Part shown: in pieces, positions 35,508 to 47,700 of the stretch | How positions within the stretch are numbered: the first letter of the stretch is position 1 | Layout of the letters: each line of letters starts with the position of its first letter | Assembly (NCBI GenBank): GCA_027627225.1 | Contig: JAPFQT010000084.1 | Span: 1-64,000 of the forward strand | Direction: 5' to 3' | Length of the DNA: 64,000 nt | From: Congeria kusceri | Taxonomy: Eukaryota; Mollusca; Bivalvia; Myida; Dreissenidae | Made by a program: the position numbers and the translations under genes | The notes under the pieces: model-generated | What the model was told of the DNA's origin: nothing | The model's database searches: none | Seen by the model: only the letters and a program-made list of their open reading frames with translations

Positions 35508-35705
35508 TGAGGCGCCACGTTGGAAAACTGTGATTAATGCATGTGCGTAAAGTGTTGTCCCAGATCAGCCTGCGCAGTCCACACTTTCCGGTATGGTATT
35601 TTCTGTTTCAAGGAAGACTTCTAAACGTAAATCCACTGTAGGCGGAAAGTGCAGACTGCACAGCCTGATCCGGGATGAAAATCATTTATCACCACTGAAA
35701 ACATG
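35508..35705. mobile_element. Palindromic MITE (GCATGTGCGTAAAGTG family), copy 1
   Basis: Contains AATGCATGTGCGTAAAGTGT, CCCAGATCAGCCTGCGCAGT, TTTCTGTTTCAAGGAAG, TAGGCGGAAAGTGCAGACTG. Other copies are at 46928-47160 and 56822-57025. I recall this family as very abundant in dreissenid mussels; that link is from memory. Confidence 0.7.
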
Positions 35706-35751
35706 GAAAGTATGATCGGTTTATTCATGGAACACATATTAATAATGTTTG

Positions 35752-35965
35752 AGTTTATCGCAAATTAATTTTGGGACCGATAAGTTCTGTAATTGTGTCC
35801 AAAAAATCTACAGTCCCAGAAGACTCCTTAGTGAAGACCAAAAAAGCTGGGCTCAGAGAAGTCACGTAACTGATCATCTAGTCCCTCTTATTTTGGGGAA
35901 AAGAATGACATCTTGATATTCATTTCAATGCCAATTGTCTTTTTTAAAGACATTTCTTGTCTTTC
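35752..35965 (+). repeat. Dispersed repeat D, copy 2
   Basis: Forward copy of the repeat found reversed at 7146-7375. Landmarks: AATTAATTTTGGGACCGATA, GAAGTCACGTAACTGATCAT, then CAATTGTCTTTTTTAAAGAC and ATTTCTTG. Confidence 0.6.
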
Positions 35966-36024
35966 TGGTTGTTTTGCTATGTGATTGTGCTTTTTGTGTG
36001 ATCTAACCTCAAAGTGTGTTTGTT

Positions 36025-36320
36025 AGTTTGTTTGGATTTTTCGCCGTTTTTAACAGTATTTCAGTCATATCACAGCAGCCAGTTAACCTACTCACACTTT
36101 TCCAGGGCAAGCTTAGCCAATCAAAGCGGGTTACCAGTACTAAGTGCAAATACCTATGCCAGTAACTGACAACTGCCCTACTTGTGGAGGTAGGGGGAGA
36201 ATGGCCGTAGAAATAATTTCATGACCAATCCCCACACAAGTTATGTGGCTGGGCTGGGGTTCTAACTCACGATCCCCAGATTGACAGTCTAACGCTCTAC
36301 GAACTGAGCTAGCCAGACCC
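36025..36320 (-). mobile_element. tRNA-derived SINE, copy 1
   Basis: The minus strand starts with a tRNA-like head (TCTGGCTAGCTCAGTTCGTA as A box region, GAGTTAGAACCCC as B box). The body includes TCATGAAATTATTTCTACGG, GGGCAGTTGTCAGTTACTGG and GGTTAACTGGCTGC, and the end is TTCGCCG-complement sequence near 36040. The full body is shared with 58018-58302. Confidence 0.8.
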
Positions 36321-36329
36321 AGTGACCTT

Positions 36330-36720
36330 GACCTCTGAACTTTGGCACAGGTCTTGCATGTGAAGCACTGTCTTGACATGGTGTACAATTTGTGGCAAGT
36401 TACGTTCAAATTCCCTGATAAATGATGAATAAACACTTCGGACAAGCTGTAATATGCCCATTATTAAATTTTGACCTTTGACCCCTAAGTGTGACCCTGA
36501 CCTTTGAGCTAGGGACAGGTGTCTTGCGTGTGACACACCGTCTCCACATGGTGAACATTTGCAGCAAGTTCTTTTAAAATTCCCCGATAAATGATGAATT
36601 AACAGTTGAAATGATCGGACGCATGGACTCAGGACGCATTCATGCACATATACTGATCTGCCATTGTGACAATTACTAAGTCGAGCTGACCACATGCAGG
36701 CTCGACGAAAAAAGTATTTG
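36330..36720 (-). repeat. Dispersed repeat with GACCTTTGACC words
   Basis: About two units of 190 bp, each with GTGACCTTGACC or GTGACCCTGACCTTTGAGC, TCTTGCATGTGA, GGTGAACATTTG and AAATTCCCTGATAAATGATG. Related to 53285-53960. Open frames on the minus strand are repeat artefacts. Confidence 0.7.
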
Positions 36721-36739
36721 TTCTCCCAAGAGTAAAATG

Positions 36740-36965
36740 TCTGCAAGTCAAGTTTCAAACCCTAGGTTCTAAATGTGAACAGTATTTGTACATCCAACAG
36801 TGTATGTCTAAAAGTCATCAGCAAACACTACATTCATAATGTAAACAGTATTTGTTCACCCAGCAGTATATATTTATGTCTTAGGTCATTTTTAAACCCA
36901 AAGTTTCAAATGCTAACAGTGTTTGTTCATCGAACGCAGCTTTTGTGCACCAAACACTTGTCCTA
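36740..36965 (+). repeat. Three-unit degenerate tandem repeat (about 68-72 bp)
   Basis: Units near 36773, 36841 and 36913 share AACAGTATTTGTTCA and AGTGTATGTC-like or TTTCAAA-like words. Non-coding. Confidence 0.5.
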
Positions 36966-38390
36966 ATACGGAAACTGTCACCACAAATCCCTGCCTATCT
37001 TTCCTATTTGAAATGACAGACAAGTCAGTCTTTAAGTAATAGGCCTTCAAAGGTAGGTAAAATGTCTGAGAGAATTTACACCGTAGTACCCGCGCCAAAG
37101 TTCATCGAAAACGATAAATTATAGACAATGTGTATAATACATACATTTATATGTGGATGATATTGTTTTCTCTTTAAAAATCATATATTATGTAAAGATG
37201 TCAGATGCAATACACCGTTTGCACAGGATACCACATAAAAGACATTTGTACGTTTCAAATAAATATGATTTAAAGTCAAAATTCAAGTCAAATCAATGAC
37301 TTCTATTGAGTCTAAACAGTTTTTTGCAATAAATATTTTAGTTTCCAGAAACCTAAATAGACAAACCTTTGTTGCATGGTTCCATTAGCAATAACATCAA
37401 ATATCATATTGTTTTTATGCATTCATACAAAAATGATATAAAGTGATAAAGTAGAGGGGTGTCCACAATTCCTCGATCTAATTTCTGGCGATTTCATATT
37501 TTTTCTTGCACCGTATGTCAGCGAAATTGACACAAAGTCAGAGTAACTTGCCTTATTAGCTCATAACGCTATCATACGAGAATCTTTCACAAATGTAAAT
37601 GCAAATGTTGGTCTGATCAGTTCGATGAAAAAAACAGTGCATAGCACATTTCAAGACAATTGATGAGTTTTTTTATGACATTAACTTCGAAAAACATACC
37701 ATTACACTTCGGTAAATGAATAAAACTAAATTTTCGACGCGTGTGTGTTAAAATTTAGTCAGCAAGAGATTTTACATATTTAAAGATGTTCCTGATATAA
37801 ATATATTTTATTGTTAAATACGTATTAAGTGGTCAGGCACATCAAACAAGGGCAATTTACTGCCATAAAAGGTGTATGACGTTGAGATGAACCATCATGT
37901 CTTTCGAACATAATATGGTGAAGTATTAATTTATTCAGTGAAACAAAGTGCACTTGATGATGATGTGCAAAGAATTATTTGATACAGATTTGTAGCTGAT
38001 AACTGCAGACCCACAGACAACATTAAGGGGTTATCACTGCACGATCAAAGGTTTACGCCCCCCTAACCCGGAATCCCGCATCCGCCCCTGGATATCTGGG
38101 CATATCAGACAATTCATTGAGAGAAGACATATATTAAAATGTAACTTGTAGATAGATGAGGACAAGATGACAGAAATACTTGTGTGATTAATTAAAGATA
38201 AATGATCATATTGTCATTATGCATCAGAATGCCCCAAAAAGCATGAATATCAAATAATCGGGTGTGTCTTCATGTCCTAAATAAACCATAGTTATATAAA
38301 AAAAAATATATACTGGTACACATTTTTTAACAATACACTGCAGATCTGCTATATTGTGATCCGTTATTTTGCGATATCCAATATATTTTT
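36966..38390. other. AT-rich intergenic stretch
   Basis: No exon, RNA gene or clear repeat seen. Confidence 0.5.
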
Positions 38391-38399
38391 AAGAGTATA

Positions 38400-39000
38400 A
38401 AAATTGGCACAAATATGTATCAATTTATAGTAAAACTAAAACAGTCTTAAAAAATAGGGGTCACCGGCCTTTTTCTGGAAAGATTGAATTTTGAAAACGG
38501 TACCAGTCGAAGACCCTTTTTTAGTGTTTGTTACTTAGAATGTTGAGTAATATAAAGCGTTCGTATTCAAACAAAGATTGAGATTTTTAAATGGAACTTT
38601 TTTTAAATGTTTCGTTTGGTAATATACAAGTGCAGTTTAATGATGAAACATGCTTTATCTACAGTCATCATTTAATAAATGACTTTTTATGGACACTTAA
38701 CAAGGTAAATTATGCATTAAATATGCCTGTAAAAACATCAATTATTTATCAAATATGCGAATATTTTTGGTTCCAAACGACATATTTTGTTGAAACTTTC
38801 CATACACACGCATCATTGTATACTGCAACTAAAACAGTCTTTAAAAAAAGGGTCAGCGGCATTATTCCGGAAATTTTGGGATTTGAATACAGTACCTTTT
38901 TTTCAGTTTTGATTTTTTATCAATGTTTAAAGTATATAGGAGCGCTTTTTTTTCAAATAAGGTTATGTTTCTTTCAACTGATGTTTTACATGTCTTGTTT
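38400..39000 (+). repeat. Diverged local duplication, about 420 bp apart
   Basis: 38400-38530 and 38810-38920 share ACTAAAACAGTCTT, GGGTCA, CGGC and a GGAA-ATTTTGAA-like stretch. The 154-codon frame at 38591-39055 runs across this AT-rich DNA, has a Phe/Tyr/Ile-rich composition and no recognised family, so I do not accept it as a gene. Confidence 0.4.
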
Positions 39001-39528
39001 GACCACACAAGTGTATTTTGGTAATAAAAATTGTGTTATATACAATTACTGTTAAAATAATGAATTTGACTGGACATTGAAGTAGGTCAAATGGGTACTA
39101 ATAATACCTTCTGAAATGGCATTTATTATATTATTTATAAATATTGGACTTGAAATAGGGTACCTGTGAAGTCTTTTTCATGTTTCGTGTTTATGTAAAC
39201 AATGTATCAATTGCCAAAATAGAATATAGATATTTTTATGGATCTAACTAATTTGTTTGGCAATACATTGTAGTATTGTGTTTTTGATTATTTTAATGCT
39301 TTGTTAACTTTTAACCATTGACTGGAACTTAATGACTTACACAGATTTATATTTATTGATTGAAATTAGTATATTGTAACCTATATACAGTAAAGAAATA
39401 ATGAAGCAAAAGGCGAAATGAACCCAATTATTTTATTATTGTTGCGAATGTCTTTAAATCATTTGTTCCAAAAACAATCACCAGACATACATAGATGGAG
39501 TTCTACAGCAGAGGCCATGTTACAGCCA

Positions 39529-40834
39529 CAGTGTTTACGAAATACGTCGGACACGTCGGACATTGCCGGTACATTTTCAAATTGTCCGCCGTTTCTTGAA
39601 TCTACGGCGGACAGATTTGTCCGGCGTAATTTGAAGCCTTCCAGAATAAATTCCAAACGTTTAATAATCCGTTTTTATTTTATTTTCTCGTGTTTTCTGA
39701 TAATCAGGAATTTTATGACACTTTAATTTTAATCTTAAATGTCTTATGCGCATGAGCGGCGATCGACAAGTCTAATCTCGCACCGTACTGTTTGTCATGT
39801 AATCGTAACTAGTCGGTATATTCCGCTATGCTTCATTGTACAATTGATACGGAAATTGACGTCATAAGACAAACTGAAAATCGTAAAGCCCGTTTGATTC
39901 TGTGACCGATTCGACTTATTTGAGGGAGTAGCCTCACATAAAACGAAATAAACGAAAATTAGAATAAGTCAATATTCTCTTAAATATTAAATGGAATAAA
40001 ATTCTCATTAATGATGTAATTTAAATGAAAATGGCGGATTTCATATTACACTTAAATCTTATACATAACAATTTGTCCCCCTGTCAAAATGGCAGCGTCC
40101 TAGTCAGAAAATGTCGCGTATTATTCTAAACCAGGTAAGAAATCGATGAATTTGGTATGAAAATTGAACTGAATATTTGTATCTGTTATGTTTTATAATG
40201 GTTCTAATGACTAATGACAAATATTTTATTGGAAAATACTTTAGTGAAAACAACATTTGACATGGAAGGTTACGTGCCACTATTAAGTATTTCAGGTTTC
40301 AAAAATTTAAATGGCAATTATGGCATGAGTCAGACTGCATTAAAAATTTGTTTATCGATATTCAGACAATTTTGCTTTTTATTTGCAATCTAAAAAAATC
40401 TCAAGATTGTGTGTAGAATACTCTTCCTGGTCTAAAACTTACTATGGCAAAGACATTTTTTCTGAAAACTTTTTTACATTAAATGCTCAAAATTGAATCA
40501 TTATTTAGATAATTTTTCTATTGTTGTTGTTTTTTCAATACAGAGATTACTCTCTATTTCACAGGTACAAACACTCCTGTAATTAGTACAGGCTACGGTA
40601 CAATGTTAGGTTTAAAGTATGTTGGTTTGTGATTATGTGCGTTGACCAGGCGTTATATGTTATATTAGAACCTTGAAATATTAAATAGGTTTGAAAAGGA
40701 AGGTTTTTGTTATTATTTTTGCAATATTCTTGTATTTTAATAAATGTCCTGCGTGGCTGAAAAATGTCCTGCGTAGCATAGAAATACGTCAGACAAATTG
40801 TCCAGCGTAGTCCAAAATGTTTTCGTAAACACTG
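39529..40834. mobile_element. TIR element (CAGTGTTTACGAAA ends), 1.3 kb
   Basis: The left end CAGTGTTTACGAAATACGTC and the right end, reverse-complemented, CAGTGTTTACGAAAACATTT form terminal inverted repeats. CAGCCA lies directly outside both ends (39523-39528 and 40835-40840), as a target duplication would. Subterminal CGTCGGACA/GGCGGACA words repeat at both sides, as in hAT-type elements. A standard hAT duplication is 8 bp, so the assignment is uncertain. No transposase frame. The core contains promoter-like motifs (separate entry). Confidence 0.7.
39747..40140 (+). promoter_or_regulatory. Promoter-like cluster with possible tiny first exon
   Basis: Within the TIR element are an NRF1-like site (TGCGCATGAGC, 39747-39757), a full CRE (TGACGTCA, 39857-39864), YY1-like ATGGCGGAT (40031) and ATGGCAGCG (40089), then ATG at 40111 with eight codons (MSRIILNQ) and a consensus donor CAG|GTAAGA at 40134/40135. 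No downstream plus-strand exon was found, so transcription is only inferred from motif order. It could be a captured gene 5' end or chance. Confidence 0.25.
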
Positions 40835-40844
40835 CAGCCAAACA

Positions 40845-41640
40845 TGTTTGTCAATTACATCTAATTGTCCACAAGTTCTTTCGCATTGCCAACATATATC
40901 TTTTAAAAGTTTACTACACTTTGTACTGTGCTTGTAGCCTCTCCATGTGTACAACCAATATACAGATCACTAACATAAAAGTAAGATATTTTCTTGCAGA
41001 CCAGCATTCAAACCCTGAAAGAATTCACTCTTTACTTTTTTTTAAAGACCATATTTAATACCTAGAGGCAATTGTGTTCCATGTTGCCCATCATTTTCTG
41101 TCTATGGGAAAGAGCAATTTGGTGAGGCCTATATTGCTTTTTGCCAGTTTGCTTAATGCCACTAATGCTAGATCTAGTCTGTTGGAGACAGACTTAATTC
41201 AACTGATACATTATGCTGTCATCATGAAACAACAAATTTAAATAACATCTTTTTAGATGGATAGAATGTCTTAACCACGTAAGAAATACAGATGTCCATC
41301 AGAATTTAATTCAGATGTCTGATACTGTGTAACAGTTCTCACATATTTTTGCATTTCTTATCTATACTTGGATTGTGTTAAAGATTTAAAAGTATGCTAA
41401 AACAGGAATGTCTGAAAGTGGATGGCAAAAAAGTTTTAATTCATTTGTAGAACAAAAATTCCAAAATATTAATGCGTTAACATTTTACTACATACATTAA
41501 TTTGCCACGATTGAGTTCTGCTTGTTCAAAAGTCATTTGATATAAAAACAGTGATCCTAGAAAGATAATTTACAAACACAGAACACAAAAACTTTTGCTG
41601 TGCTGCACTTCCACCTAAAAATGAAACTGTTGTACATGGC
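40845..41640. other. AT-rich stretch downstream of the coiled-coil gene
   Basis: Probably includes the 3' untranslated region of the minus-strand gene ending at 41652. No other feature. Confidence 0.4.
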
Positions 41641-41651
41641 ATACATGTGAC

Positions 41652-41772
41652 CTACTTTTCCTGCTGCTGCTTCATCTGCTGCTGATGTTCGCGCACACTG
41701 CGTTGCACTTCCTCCTGGATTGCTGTCTGCATCTCCTTGCTACCGAGGCTGTACCGTGTCTTCAACTCCTCC
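41652..41772 (-). CDS. Coiled-coil gene, terminal exon
   Basis: An acceptor ATTTTCAG precedes 41772. The first base G completes AGG (Arg) with AG from the upstream exon. Encodes EELKTRYSLGSKEMQTAIQE and then EVQRSVREHQQQMKQQQEK, ending in TAG at 41652-41654. Confidence 0.85.
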
Positions 41773-44700
41773 CTGAAAATATTTAATGATTTACTTAAGC
41801 TACACTTTGATGACCTCAAATTTGAGATTTCTTGAAACTAGACAAGAATGCCACCACATTCTGCTGGTTGTCACAAAACCCAAGCAGATATAGTTTTTGA
41901 GTTACATGCGACACAAGTAAAAAATTGTTAAATATTGCTAAAAAAGGGGGCCATAATTCTGCTGATCTATGACAAAAATTGCACCAAAATACCCAGGTGC
42001 ACAAGTTGACATGCTGATGAATATGTTTATAAAGTTCCATCACTCTAGCAGTCATACTTTTTGAGCAACAACTGACACAGCCCAAACATGTCATTTTTTG
42101 CTAAGAAAGGGCCATATCTCTACTGATATCAGAAAGAAGTGCACCAAATACCCTGGAACACAAGTTCACATGCTGATGAATATGTTTATAAAGTTCCATC
42201 ACTCTAGCAGTTACCTCGACAAAAAAATCCAACGGACGGACAGGACTGACGCACAAAGGCAAATCTATATGTTGCCCAACTAGGGCACTCACCTTTGTAA
42301 CCCAATTGGAATTTGCATCCCAATGTGTGGCTTATTTTTATCCCAGGGGCATAATTTGAACAATCTAGAACAAACCTCTGGGCCTTGTGGTTTCAGGTGA
42401 AGATTTTTAAAGTCATATTGCTATTTAAGTCAATATAAACCATGTGGCCATACGGGTGCAGTCAGATTTGACCCCAGGGCAGGGGCATAATTTGATCAAT
42501 CTTTGGAGAGGACCACTAAGCAATGTTGCATACCAAATACAGGAAAGCTGAGGGCCTTGCCATTTCAGAAGGGAAGATTTACAAAAATGTCATTTTGCTA
42601 TTTAAGTCTAAATAAGCCATGTGACACTTGGGGCGTGACAAGTTTTGACCCCAGGGGCATTATTCGACCAGTATTTGTAGGACCACTATACAATAGTATG
42701 TACCAAATATGAAACCTCTAGGCCTTGCAGTTTCATAGGCCTTGCAGTTTCAGAGAACAATTTTAAAGCCATTTTTCTATTTAAGTCTATATAAACCATG
42801 TGACCCCTCGGGTGTGGTCAGTTTTGACCCATGGAGCATAATTTGAACAATCTTTGTAGAAGACCACTATAGGATGTTACATACCAAATACACAACCTCT
42901 GGGCCTTGCAGTTTCTGAGGAGAATATTTTTAAAGACATTTTGCTATTTAAGTTTATGTAAACCATATGACGCACTGGGCGTGGCCAGTTTTGACCCCAG
43001 GTCATAATTTGAATAATCTCTGTAGAGGACCACTATACGATGTTACCCACCCAATAACAAACCTCTGGGCCTTGCGGTTTCTGCAGATAAAGTTTTTAAG
43101 TCATTTTGCTATTTAAGTCTATATAAGTCATGTGACCTCCTTGGCGTGGCCATTTTTCTCCCCAGAGGCCTAAATTGAACAGTATTTGTAGAGGACCACT
43201 ATAGGATGTTACATACCAAATACATACCAAATATGAAACCTCTGGGCCTTGCAGTATCAGAGAAGATTTTTAAAGACATTTTGCTGTTTAAGTTTATATA
43301 AACCATGTGACCCCCGGGGCGTGGCCCAGTTTGACCACAGGGGCATAATTTGAACAAACTTTGTAGAGGAACACTATAGGATGACAAATACAAAATAAAA
43401 AATATCTGGGCATTGCGGTTTCAGAAGAGAAGATTTTTGAAGTCATTTTTCTACGTATTCTTTATAAACCATGTGACCCCCTGGGCAAGGCCCGTTTTGA
43501 CCCCAGGGGCATAATTTGAACAAATTTTGTAAAGGACCCTTTATGGATGTAATACAAATATGAAACCTCCAAGATGAGAAGAATTTTAAGGTCATTTTGC
43601 TATATATTATATATTATATATATATATTCTTAAACAATCTTAGAGGACCACTATAGGATGTTAAATACCAAATATGAAACCCCTGGGCCCTGCGGTTTCA
43701 GAGAAGATCATTCCTGTGAAGTTTGGTGAAAATCTGCCAAGTGGTTTAGGAGGTGATGTTGTTTGAATGAAAAGATGATGACGGACAGACACACGCAAGC
43801 AGGCATGACAAACAACGGGTGATCACCAAAGCTCACCATGAGTACTTTGTGCTCAGGTGAGCCAAAAAAACAACAACAACAAGATTCTGTGTTTGATAAA
43901 CACACATGCCTGCGGTTGGTGCTGGATTTCCTAGTCCAAAATAGGTCAAGGTCAAAGTGAGGTTGGGTGTGATATGGATGGATTGGGAGCGGTCAAAATT
44001 AACAACTGTGTAATATCCTAGTGTTGTAGTAAGCGGTGTTGGTGCTAGATGAAACGGCGAAATTGGCACTTTTGAATTATTATTAAGTCCAAATTAGGTC
44101 AAGGTCAAGATAAAAGTGAGGTTGGGTGATATGGGTGGATTGTGGATGGATGAAACGGTAAAAATCTACTTTACCTTGTCATAGACGGAAGGACGGACGG
44201 ACAGGACAATCACTATATGCCTCCCGCATCAAGATGCAGGGGACAAAAAAACAACAACTCAAAAACAAGGGTCAATAAGTCTGTTTGTTGCCGGTTCTTG
44301 TTTTTATTTTCGGTGTCTTCTCAGATCTTATGGTCTTGACAGTGCAAGTTTAGTAAAGATTGGATGAAATCGCTATCTGGCACAAACTCAAATTGTGCAT
44401 TTTTCTGTGTACGAGTTACCAGTCCAATCAGACCTTAATTATAAATTATGAAAGTTTTCAGAGATTTCATGGTCAGACACAAACTGTGCAAGAATGGTAT
44501 AGGTTGGGGCGGGGGGGGGGGGGTTGACTGACGCAAGCTACTCAGCAGTACTAAAATTGCCCATATTTTATAATTCAATGCCATTTAACTCAGGTGCAAT
44601 CACAACAATTTTAAGCCAAAGAAAATAGATAAATCCATCTCTCAGAAAGATCTCAGTGCTCATTCTAGCACTTCAGTTTGTGTCACAGCTGTGGATTATT

Positions 44701-47700
44701 CCAATCAGACAGGCTTCTTCAAAACAGACTTCGCAGCTTCGAAGCCTGTTTAACAAGAGCAGATATGGAATCTCTAGAGTTCAATTAACTCTGCCAACCA
44801 ATAGTATATAATTTGGAGATTTTGTGTCAATTTTCTTAGCTTAAATATTTGAAGCTCTAACTGAACTAAAAGCTCTATGATCACACTATGTAGATAATAG
44901 TTGTTTTCATGCTGCCAAGGACAATCCACCTTTAAACTCTATGACTATCCACCAGTGCTACTATCAACCTGCCCAAACTTTATCTACTTGTGATCCCTAT
45001 GACTATCCACCTGCACCTACTATATCTACTTTTAACTATCCACCTGTGCACATAATATCCACCTGCGATTGCCATGACTATCTACATGTGATCCCTATGA
45101 CAACCCACCTGTGATTCCTATTACTATTCACATGTGGTCCTACAACTGTCCACCTATGCATCCTATAACAGACACCTGTTATCCATATGACTATCCACTT
45201 GTGCTCCCTATGACTAGCCACATGTGCTACTTATCCACCTCTGATTAACCACCATGTGATCCATAAGACTAGCCACTTGGGATCTCAATAAATTCATCTG
45301 TGTTCACTAAGACTATCCACCGGTGCTCCCAAGGACCACAAACCTGCACTCCCAATAAGACTACCCACCCGTGCTCCCAAAGACTACCCATCTGTTCACT
45401 CTACTACCTGACTACCCACCAGTGCTCCATAAGACTACCCACCCGTGCTCCCAAAGACTACTCACCTGTTCACTCTACTACCTGACTACCCACCTGTGCT
45501 CCATAAGACTACCCACCCATGTTGCCTAAGACTACCCATCTGTCCACTCTACTACCTGACCACCCACCTGTGCTCCATAAGACTACCCACCCGTGCTTCA
45601 TAAGACTACCCACCTGTGCTCCATAAGACTACCCACCCATGCTCCAAAAGACCACCCACCTGTGCTCAATAAAACTAACGACCCGTGCTCCGTAAGACTA
45701 CCCACCTGTGCTAACTAAGATTACCCAATTGTTCACTCTACTACCACACTACCCACCTTTGCTCCATAAGACTACCCACCCATGCAATCTACTACCACAG
45801 ACTACCCAGCAGTGCTCCCTTTCATAGACTACTCACCTGTGCTCCCTAAGACTACCCACATATGCTTCCTAAGACTAAGCATCTGTTCTCCAAAAGACTA
45901 TCCACCTGTGCTTCCAAGGACTACCCACCTGTGCTCATTAAAACAACCCACATGTGCTCCTGCTCCCCGCGACTACCCACCTGTGCTCACTAATATTACC
46001 CATCTTTTCATTCTACTACCAGACTACCCATCTGGACTCTACTACTCCAGACTACCCACCTGTGCTCCTGCTCCCTATTGGCAAGCTGACTCTGCAGTGA
46101 CTGGATCTGTTGCTTCTGTGCCTCACAAGTGCTGCGTAAATGGTCCACCTCCTGTAGCTTCTTGTGTTAAGACAAAATAGTGAAAGCATGTTTGAAAATA
46201 ACGGATTTCCCATGACACGCATCATTTGTTAATAAAATTTAGCCTTCAAAAAGAGGAAATCAGCTGAACGAAGAATGAATGACATCCTGGTATATTTGAT
46301 ACCTCATGTGTCTGCTGCTTCATTTTCTCTCGTTCTTCCTTGTTCGCCATGTCCTCAAGCTCTCGGATGGTTCTCGTCTGCTCCTCTTGCACAGACTTGC
46401 TCTTCGACAGCGCTTCTATAGCCTCTTGTAGCTGGGTCTAGAACAGGGAATTGGCGGGAATGTGCAGACGGTCAAATTCAAAGATTTTTAACATCGAGTC
46501 GGCGGGAATGTGCAGACAGTCAAATTCAACGATAATTTTTTTTTTAAAGTAATGTAGTAAAAGCAAGCCTTTAAATGAAAATTATGAGGATTATTCAATG
46601 TGTCCATTCTTCTTCTATTCAAATGTTTATATTCTCTGAATAGTGTACATTTAATATCAAATTCAACTTTTAAAAAATCTTCAAAGTTAAAGAAATTGGC
46701 ACTGTCAAGTGTGACATGATGAATGGATTGTATCTGATAGAGGACAGAGATGCAGAGATTTACTTCTTCAAAAGAGAGAAGAAAAATTCTGGATGTGTGG
46801 TGATACCTAGGAAATAAACAGACAGCATATTGTTGTACCTTGTTTGTTTAGTTCAGATTAAACCTATTTATCTAGGCAGCAGTCTTACTGAGACACTTTG
46901 GTAGAAGGTCTCTTTTGAGAAAGATCATTTGTGGCACGTCGTGGGAAAACCAAACTTAATGCATGTGCGTAAAGTGTCATCCCGGATTAGCCTGTGCAGT
47001 CTGCACTGGCTAATCCGGGACAGCACTTTCCGCCTAAAGTGGATTTATGGTTAGAAGACACTTCATTGAAACAGAAAATACAATAAAAGCGGCGAGTGCC
47101 ATCCCTGATTACGCACATGCATTAGGCCGGTTTTCCCATGACGCGCCTCATTTGAACACTCCCAGAGTAGGTATCAAACTCAGGATTTCCTTATCCCGCA
47201 GTGTGAGTACTATATCCATTACAAAACTGCAACATCATTTGTTAGTATTATGTTATAATGAAACACATATGCATTTGTGTCAGACGTAAGTTGTGCTAAG
47301 TTATTATGGTAAATTCAGTTACTATGAATCGTTCAATGATACTCGATCATTATAACTATTCACAATACAATGTGCCAAAAAAAAAATCATGGATATTTTT
47401 ATATGTAAATCAAGTTATAACTGATTCAAAGACAATAAATATTGATAATAAAATGGGTGCTAATAAAAATCCACACAACAAGAACAAGATGTTAATAATG
47501 CCAAATTATATTAATTTGGTACACAATCAAATCCTATCCCAAATCCCAGAATTCTGCCTATTCAATGCTGATTAAAACAGTTCTATTTTAAAGTTTAAAA
47601 CACCACCACTTTTGTTTTTTATTGTTAAAAGAGCAACCTTAAATCTGGTCCTTAAATTGAAAGGTCAGATGAACAAAGGATTGTCATTCTTTGCCTACAC

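Noticed and set aside
36140..36758. Minus-strand frames of 101 and 149 codons
   Set aside because: They run across a tRNA-derived SINE and a GACCTTTGACC-type repeat.
38591..39055. 154-codon plus-strand frame
   Set aside because: AT-rich composition, overlaps a local duplication, no recognised motifs or splice context.
45300..46180. Plus-strand frames with Pro/Cys-rich repeats
   Set aside because: They are the antisense reading of the splice-donor minisatellite and of a real minus-strand exon.
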